NCBI GenBank assembly: GCA_963576725.1
Contig: OY755252.1
Span: forward strand, 50,055,394 to 50,119,393
Source of the DNA: Azorinus chamasolen
Lineage: Eukaryota > Mollusca > Bivalvia > Cardiida > Solecurtidae
Direction of reading: 5' to 3'
Length of the DNA stretch: 64,000 bases
The notes beneath the pieces are model-generated. The model was not told the DNA's origin, did no database searches, and saw only the letters and a list, made by a program, of their open reading frames with translations. The translations under genes were made by a program, and so were the position numbers. Of this stretch, positions 57,731 through 64,000 are shown one piece after another (positions within the stretch are counted from its first letter, which is position 1; each line of letters starts with the position of its first letter).

Positions 57731-59092
57731 ATACCCGGTAAATGTATTACAGATGCCCGATAGATGTATTACACATACCCGATATATGTATTACAGATAC
57801 CCAATAGTTGTATTACAGATACCCGATAGATGTATTACAAATACCCGATAAATGTATTACAAATACCCGATAGATGTATTACATATACACAATATTTGTA
57901 TTACAGATACACAGTAGATGTATTACAGATACCCGATATATGTATTACAAATACCCGATAAATGTATTACAAATACCCGATAGATGTATTACACAAACCC
58001 GATAGATGTATTACAGATACCCGATAGATGTATTACAGATACCCGATAGATGTATTACACAAACCCTATAAATGTATTACAAATACCCGATAGATGTATT
58101 ACACAAACCCAATAGATGTATTACAGATACCCGGTAAATGTATTACAGATACCCAATAGATGTATTACAGATAATAGATGTGTTACAGATACCCAATAGA
58201 TGTATTACAGATACCCGATAGATGTATTACACATACCCGATATATGTATTACACATACCCGATATATGTATTACACATACCAGATATATGTATTACACAT
58301 ACCCGATATATGTATTACATATACCCGATATATGTATTACAGATACCCAATATATGTATTACACATACCCGATATATGTATTACGCATGCCCGAGAGATG
58401 TATTACACAAACCCGATAGATGTATTACACATACCCGATATATGTATTGCACATACCCGATAGATGTATTACACAAATCCGATAGATGTATTACACATAC
58501 CCGATAGATGCATTACACATACCCGATAGATGTATTACACATACCCAATAGATGTATTACAGATACCCGATAGATGTATTACACATACCCAATATATGTA
58601 TTACACATACCCGATATATGTATTACATATACCCAATATATGTATTACACATACCCGATAGATGTATTACAGATACCCGATAGATGTATTACACATACCC
58701 GATATATGTATTACACATACCCAATAGATGTATTACACATACCCGATATATGTATTACATATACCCAATATATGTATTACACATACCCGATAGATGTTTT
58801 ACAGATACCCGATAGATGTATTACAGATACCCGATAGATGTATTACACATACCCGATATATGTATTACAGATACCCAATAGATGTATTACACATACCCAA
58901 TAGATGTATTACAGATACCCGATAGATGTATTACACATACCCGATATATGTATTACATATACCCAATATATGTATTACACATACCCGATATATGTATTAC
59001 GCATGCCCGATAGATGTATTACACATATCCGATAGATGTATTACACATACCCGATGGATGTATTACAGATACCCGATAGATGTATTACAGAT
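57731..59092 (+). repeat. 22-bp minisatellite, about 62 copies
   Basis: Head-to-tail units of the form ATACCCGATAGATGTATTAC plus two bases, varying mainly at the base after ACCC (G or A), in GATAGATG versus GATATATG, and in ACACAT/ACAGAT. Because 22 is not a multiple of 3 and the unit lacks forward stops, long frames repeat with period 22 codons; they are not genes. Confidence 0.95.
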
Positions 59093-59673
59093 ATTTCAGA
59101 ATCAGAACTATAGTACTGCATAAACACACGAGGGGATCCTGATCAGATGGTTCATACAGAATATGTTCCTCAGACATGACATCTACTTGAGGCCTATACA
59201 CATGCAAAGTGACAGTATGATAAATGGATAAAACTAATTGTTAAAGAGAAACACGTACATCGATGCTGTTGATCTGGGTCTACGCTGTTTGTAAAATATT
59301 TCATAATGCGGGCCAGTTAGTGTTCGCAACGCTTTCTGGGAAAATTAAAGAACATTACCAAAATCGTCCTCGCCAGGGTAACACTCTTTTGTGCTGACTA
59401 CTGCTGACTACTGCTAATATTGATTTGATTCTTTTAAGCACTTTAAGTCAAATTGGTATGGTCATAGGTCCAATTAGTCGGCGTTTGATCAGTGTCCACA
59501 CTATTTGCAAATGCCAGTGAGATTGCTATTACACAGTATATATGCTAGAATAGGCAGCCAGTTTCTTGGGAGGTCGGAAAAGTATACATACTTTACATGT
59601 ACATGAATAATATAGTTAGTTTTATTTTGTCACGACGACGTTCGTATTTTTAATGCACATGTACGGTCTAAAT
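59093..59673. other. Non-coding, with a split dispersed hairpin repeat
   Basis: GATCCTGATCAGATGG at about 59137 and GATCTGGGTCTACGCTGTTT at about 59271 look like two halves of the bivalve hairpin element separated by about 110 bp. No gene. Confidence 0.5.
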
Positions 59674-59846
59674 ATGCTATAAATAGAGGATCTTACATGA
59701 GTGTTCTTGATTATTGGATTTATTAAATGAGTCTTTTTAAAACGATAAAAAACGAGCTTTAGCGAGGTTTTTTTTATCGTTTTAAAAAGACGAATTTAAT
59801 AATTCCAATAATCATGAACACGAATGCAAGATCCTATTTATAACAT
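59674..59846. repeat. Foldback element, 173 bp
   Basis: Almost entirely one inverted repeat. ATGCTATAAATAGAGGATCT...GATTATTGGA...GTCTTTTTAAAACGATAAAA on the left pairs with the complement on the right around CGAGCTTTAGCGAG. Arms are about 80 bp with few mismatches. Confidence 0.8.
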
Positions 59847-60265
59847 AACACACACAAATGTTATTTGCAGCCAATAGTTCAGCAGTAACGTGGATTGTTA
59901 TAAATTCTCCTTACATATAGAAACAAGAGAATACAAGACGAATACTGATGCAAGGCATTGGATCGCCGGGAAATTTGTGTACAAGGAAGGTTTTTAATAA
60001 GGAACTGTTGTGTTAAGACAATTGAAATACAACATTTCATTAAAAACTTAACGAAATATGTAGCCTCTAGAGTGTAATGACGTAGTGACCTAGTTCCGAA
60101 CCCGACATGATCCATATTTGAACTTGACCAAGATTGCATCCAAAAATAACGTATAAGTTGAAAGAAAAAACACTTAATATGGATAATTATCATTGACTAT
60201 CCCAGTAAAAACCCAAACCGCCATTTAAAAAAAATAGAAAGGAAAAAGAGAGAAAAATTTTTTTC
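59847..60265. other. Non-coding stretch
   Basis: No gene or RNA recognised. Confidence 0.45.
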
Positions 60266-60340
60266 GTCAGCGGTGAGAATCGAACCAGGGCTGACTGCAC
60301 GATAGGCGACCGTGGTAACCACTACGCTATCAGGCCAGAC
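60266..60340 (-). tRNA. Degenerate tRNA-like sequence (pseudogene or SINE head)
   Basis: In minus sense it has an A-box-like TAGCGTAGTGGTTA and a perfect B-box-like GGTTCGATTCT, spaced as in a tRNA. The acceptor, anticodon and T stems contain several mismatches, so it is unlikely to be functional. The loop CTATCGT would give anticodon ATC. A T-rich tail follows, which also fits a SINE. Confidence 0.4.
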
Positions 60341-62997
60341 ATACTTCAAGGGAAATTGAAGATGTATATAAAGTTATCATGCTACTATATTGACGACTTT
60401 TTTAAATTAAAAAAAATAAAACGACTTTTTTAAATAAAAATAAATAAAACAATAAAACTTCATTACAACATTTATCACTCTCATGATAATTTAATCAATA
60501 AACTCTAACAAGGGCGGTGATGGTCATAGACCTAAATATAGCCTGTTCAGTTCCATTAACGAGTGACGTTAGTCCTATCTAAAAATAGAAACCGAGACGA
60601 CGGAATTCGATTTTGACCATGTAGAGCCTCCGGTAGAATAATAACCATGTCTGTTTGAATTAACATATCGACTGTCGATTCAAATGATCTTATTTTTCAA
60701 ATTCGAGCACGTTTTCCCGTCTTAAGTCAAAATCTCTGAAGGGCATAATTTAGAACGAGAGCACCGCAAACAGGTGCACGACTACAGTTTTGACCCGGCT
60801 TCAATTCTGCGACTTTGACCCGGCTTCATTTATGTTTACAAAACTGTTTTTGGCATTTAATGTCGATACTTCGACGAAAAAAGTGTCATAATTATTGTTA
60901 TTATTGTACATTTGTTTGATAAATTTCTTTTTAAACATCGTATGAAGGTTTTTACATCACATATTTCACTACATCAATAATGCAGATAGAAACTATTCTC
61001 TGCCACGCTCTCATGAGCCAATTTGTAAAACTTGTCGCTACCCCTCCTACATGGGTAAATACTTTTGAGCATTCCATTAGTGATCGCCGCTCATGCGGCG
61101 ATCAATGATGAATGAAAGGTGTTATTAGGTTCGCTAGGTAACTGGGACAAAGTCGGTCCAAATTTTCGAACTTTTTGTTTTTACTTACTGTCATATCAAC
61201 CAGGATCTAATTCAGACCTCTCTGTTATTCAATTTAACTGTGATAGTTTATGATACAAAAACATACAGAAACACGTCAAAATAAATTTTGAGTTACAGTT
61301 TTGACATACATAGTTACAAACACGTCACATTATGACGTCATTGTACACAACATGACTGTGTCTATGTAAAGCGCGCCATTTACATGAAGACCCACATACA
61401 GTCGCCAACACGTCTGACACTCACTGTCAATGGGATTCGAAATGCGCCTTCGTTTTGGTATATTAAGCCCTTCATTAGTGTTGTATGTACACATGGACAT
61501 GGACATTTCCACCGAGAAAAAAACTCGATTCAAGTTCAGTGAAAATGTTTGAAATGGACAAAAGATTCAGTACGAACTGCTGCATAAAATGTGTTGGAAC
61601 AGGAGGAAGATTTTCGCGATCAGCTGAGTACAGCATATTTGAAATACTGGTATGTTTGTGCTGTGCTGGATTCAGATGACTATAGTTGTTGATTGACGAG
61701 ATATTTTTATGAGTAGAAATCTGCATAAACAAAAGGACATGCGGTGAAGAAAATGCAAAGTTGTGGAGGCATTTTCTATGTAGAATGGATTGTTTGGATC
61801 AGAGTAGCTGGTAGGTCTTTTTTGGCATACATTTTGTATATAATTACTGACAGCGATTACAATTTGTATTATTTTATCGAAATTAAGGCGCAAGTGCCAA
61901 CAGTCCTTTGCCATCTATCGTGACTCAATCGTTGACAGGTAGGTCACCGTCCGTCAGTTTATTTGTTTTGACAGCGCGTATGAATACAGTTCGGTCGTTC
62001 GAATGTTATTCACTAGTGAATATGAAAAAATAAATGATAGTGTTACGTCACGCTGAAGCCACGAGTTATGTTATAAAATTATTAACACCTTACTCCATGA
62101 CTATTTCATGCAAAGAATAATGACGTTATGGATACTGATCAGCTGTTTATAATGGCGCCAAGTTCAACGGAATTTCCTATCATATCCTAGAGAAGCTGTC
62201 TGATATGGGTCTACTCTGTTTGCAAATGTGTCGAAAGACGTATTTGTGGAGTAAATGGTTAATATTGCTAGACCAAAAACAAAAAAGCTGATAAACTTCT
62301 AACAGTTCAACTCTTTTATGTTTCAAACGCCTAAATTCTCGAATTTACTTTTTTCAGAGAAGTCACCTCGGATAAACATGTATCTACAAATGCGAGATTC
62401 CAATGGGAGTGTCATACAATCTCTGAACACAGGTGTTTGTATTGCGACCGATCATTCTGAATTCCAGTCACATCGTAATTTTCTGAGAACATCACGTATT
62501 TGTTTCCATGGTGATTTACGTAGAAATCCCCGACGTGGTTGGATAGCGACCGCTCAACTCCAGTCGAGTAATCTCGAATATTTCTTCAAACATCACATAT
62601 TAGTTGCCGGATGTTCTTCTGTGCGCTAAACCATGCAATTTGCTCCGTGCACAGAAAAACCTCTGGGATCTTCCCCCGCCTGTTATTAGCTGGACGTCGT
62701 CATAGGTCACCTTCCATAATTCATTATAACTATTTTGGCCACGAATATTGAATAGGTATTGAAAATTGAAATAAACATGAAATTGTGAAATTGTTAAAGT
62801 CAATGCACCGCTTTCTACATAGTATAATTTGTTTTTTCTTATCTTTTCAACGCTGAATTTACATAGTGGAAAAGCCCACGACTGTTTAATTATAGAGCCT
62901 CAAAACTCAGTGTGAACTCAGTGTGAAAGCGTGTAAACTTGCTAGATCATTTTGAATGAACAACAGTATAGAAGCTAATCGCAATGCTCCTCTACGA
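60341..62997. other. Non-coding stretch
   Basis: A hairpin TGATCGCCG-CTCATG-CGGCGATCA lies at about 61081-61104. A direct repeat of TTTGACCCGGCTTCA occurs near 60788 and 60814. A dispersed hairpin-repeat fragment lies at about 62193-62226. A 103-codon frame at 62318-62629 has no recognisable domain. No gene is supported. Confidence 0.55.
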
Positions 62998-63107
62998 CAC
63001 CCCACCCCTGCACCTCTCCCCCTCCTCCTGCCCCTCCCCTGCCCCCTGCCCCTTCCTCTCACCTTGCCCCTGCCTTTCCCCCTGCCCCTGCCCCCCTGCC
63101 TCTCCCC
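62998..63107. repeat. C-rich polypyrimidine tract
   Basis: About 110 bp nearly devoid of purines on the plus strand (CCCCTGCCCCTTCCTCTC and similar), so G-rich on the minus strand with several G-runs. The proline/leucine-rich and RG-rich frames here are compositional. Confidence 0.85.
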
Positions 63108-63832
63108 GTATTCAGTTATAAACTGTTTGCAAATGCCACTGCATGCGTGTCCTGTGCTCAATGTTTGCTTGAAGAAAAACAAAACACGGTTTAGACTCCA
63201 ATACAGACGTGATCATCTGAATAATGTATGCCACTAAAATCCATTTTTCTCAGACAACATTTTATTTTTCCACATTTCTCATTTATTTCTCTTTTCAAAG
63301 CGTCCCCAATAACTGTCATTAACCGATTAAAATAAAAACAAACGTGCAATGATATGGGCCTTTCGCTATGATTAATCTTCAACCTTTAGTCAGCCCATTA
63401 AACAGTTTTGTCAATAGAAGATCGATTAAGAACCTGATGTATTTCCATTTTCTTTTCACATATAGTGTCAAATCATTTTGGATCTAGACCAGAAGCTAAA
63501 TTACTCGGCGTTTCATTTAGATGCCAGCGGTTGGAACAACTTCATCTCCGATTCGACTCCGACAGGCTTGGGCAATAAAATATTTCTATTTTAAAACCAG
63601 CAGCATGATTGGAAAAAAAACGGTGCACTTTTGTGAACATTACATTTTTGCTGAGATTGTGATTCGATCACGTCTTCAATTTTGACCATTACAATTTTAA
63701 TTATTTTCTACCCTTTTATGATAATTATATTATTTTTCGAATTATGGATTAAGGTTGTCGACCTGCCAACTTCGACGAAGTAGTGCTAATACTGTATACA
63801 GTGGAGCCCCCTGACAGTTCTCCTCACACTTC
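63108..63832. other. Non-coding stretch
   Basis: A second-family fragment (AATTACTCGGCGTTTCATTT) lies near 63500. No gene recognised. Confidence 0.5.
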
Positions 63833-64000
63833 AAAACTGAATACCGACACCTTTAACACAAAACTGAATACCGACACACCTTTAACGCAAAACTGAATAC
63901 CGACACCTTTAACGCAAAACTGAATACCGACACCTTTAACACAAAACTGAATACCGACACCTTTAACACAAAACCGAAGACCGACACCTTTAACACAAAA
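63833..64000 (+). repeat. 27-bp tandem repeat running off the window end
   Basis: At least six copies of AACTGAATACCGACACCTTT plus AACACAA or AACGCAA; one copy has a short insertion. The array continues beyond base 64000. Confidence 0.9.

Noticed and set aside
57731..59092. Long repetitive frames in the 22-bp minisatellite as a repeat protein
   Set aside because: All forward frames are equally open because of unit length; no start context, signal or flanking gene structure.
62318..62629. 103-codon frame as a host gene
   Set aside because: No domain, splice context or homology I can name; length is within chance for this composition.
62907..63237. RG-rich and proline/leucine-rich frames
   Set aside because: Compositional consequence of the polypyrimidine tract.

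Overview
The window is gene-poor, repeat-dense animal DNA, almost certainly from a bivalve mollusc (inference). The basis is many dispersed palindromic repeats of the type common in clam-like bivalve genomes (GATCAGACGGC...GGGTCTACTCTGTTTGC), a Gypsy-type LTR element with the rare integrase-before-RT order, Polinton/Maverick DNA, a pogo/Tigger transposase and metazoan-type promoter and splice signals. I recognise no host protein gene; every convincing coding sequence belongs to a mobile element.

Layout. 1-1810: short tandem repeat and anonymous DNA. 1811-10203: a 74-bp satellite split by a complete, very young 7.6-kb LTR retrotransposon (2249-9843, minus strand) with 1505-bp LTRs, a tRNA-Pro primer site, a 5-bp target duplication and one intact 1483-codon gag-pol frame ordered Gag-PR-INT-RT-RNaseH (GMR1-like). 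10204-14540: non-coding, with a mariner-type MITE and small repeats. 14541-44314: a composite block bounded by 40-bp perfect inverted repeats and filled with a 286-bp satellite, part of it in 1430-bp higher-order repeats.

Inside one satellite monomer sits the most striking object, a 19.6-kb element (16629-36247) that is almost wholly one giant palindrome. It has a 6-bp target duplication (CACAGG) and AG...CT termini, as in Polintons, but each arm carries only a protein-primed family-B DNA polymerase gene (zinc fingers, exonuclease and polymerase motifs) read outward from the centre. Each gene copy has a TATA/initiator promoter, a tiny hairpin-rich 5' exon, an intron and two flanking copies of a 78-bp structured motif. 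No integrase, packaging ATPase, protease or capsid gene is visible. Both gene copies are broken, partly by shared and partly by private lesions, and each arm has acquired its own later insertions.

44315-53990: a graveyard of retroelement 3' ends, tandem-repeat elements and a pogo/Tigger transposase pseudogene opened by three later insertions, followed by a LINE remnant. 54000-64000: non-coding DNA with a 77-bp tandem array, a 62-copy 22-bp minisatellite, a 173-bp foldback, a degenerate tRNA-like sequence, a polypyrimidine tract and a 27-bp tandem repeat running off the window end.

How the parts relate: the window reads as layered insertions into satellites. The LTR element could be self-sufficient. 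The palindromic element would depend on proteins supplied in trans. The MITEs, foldbacks and tandem-repeat elements are non-autonomous.
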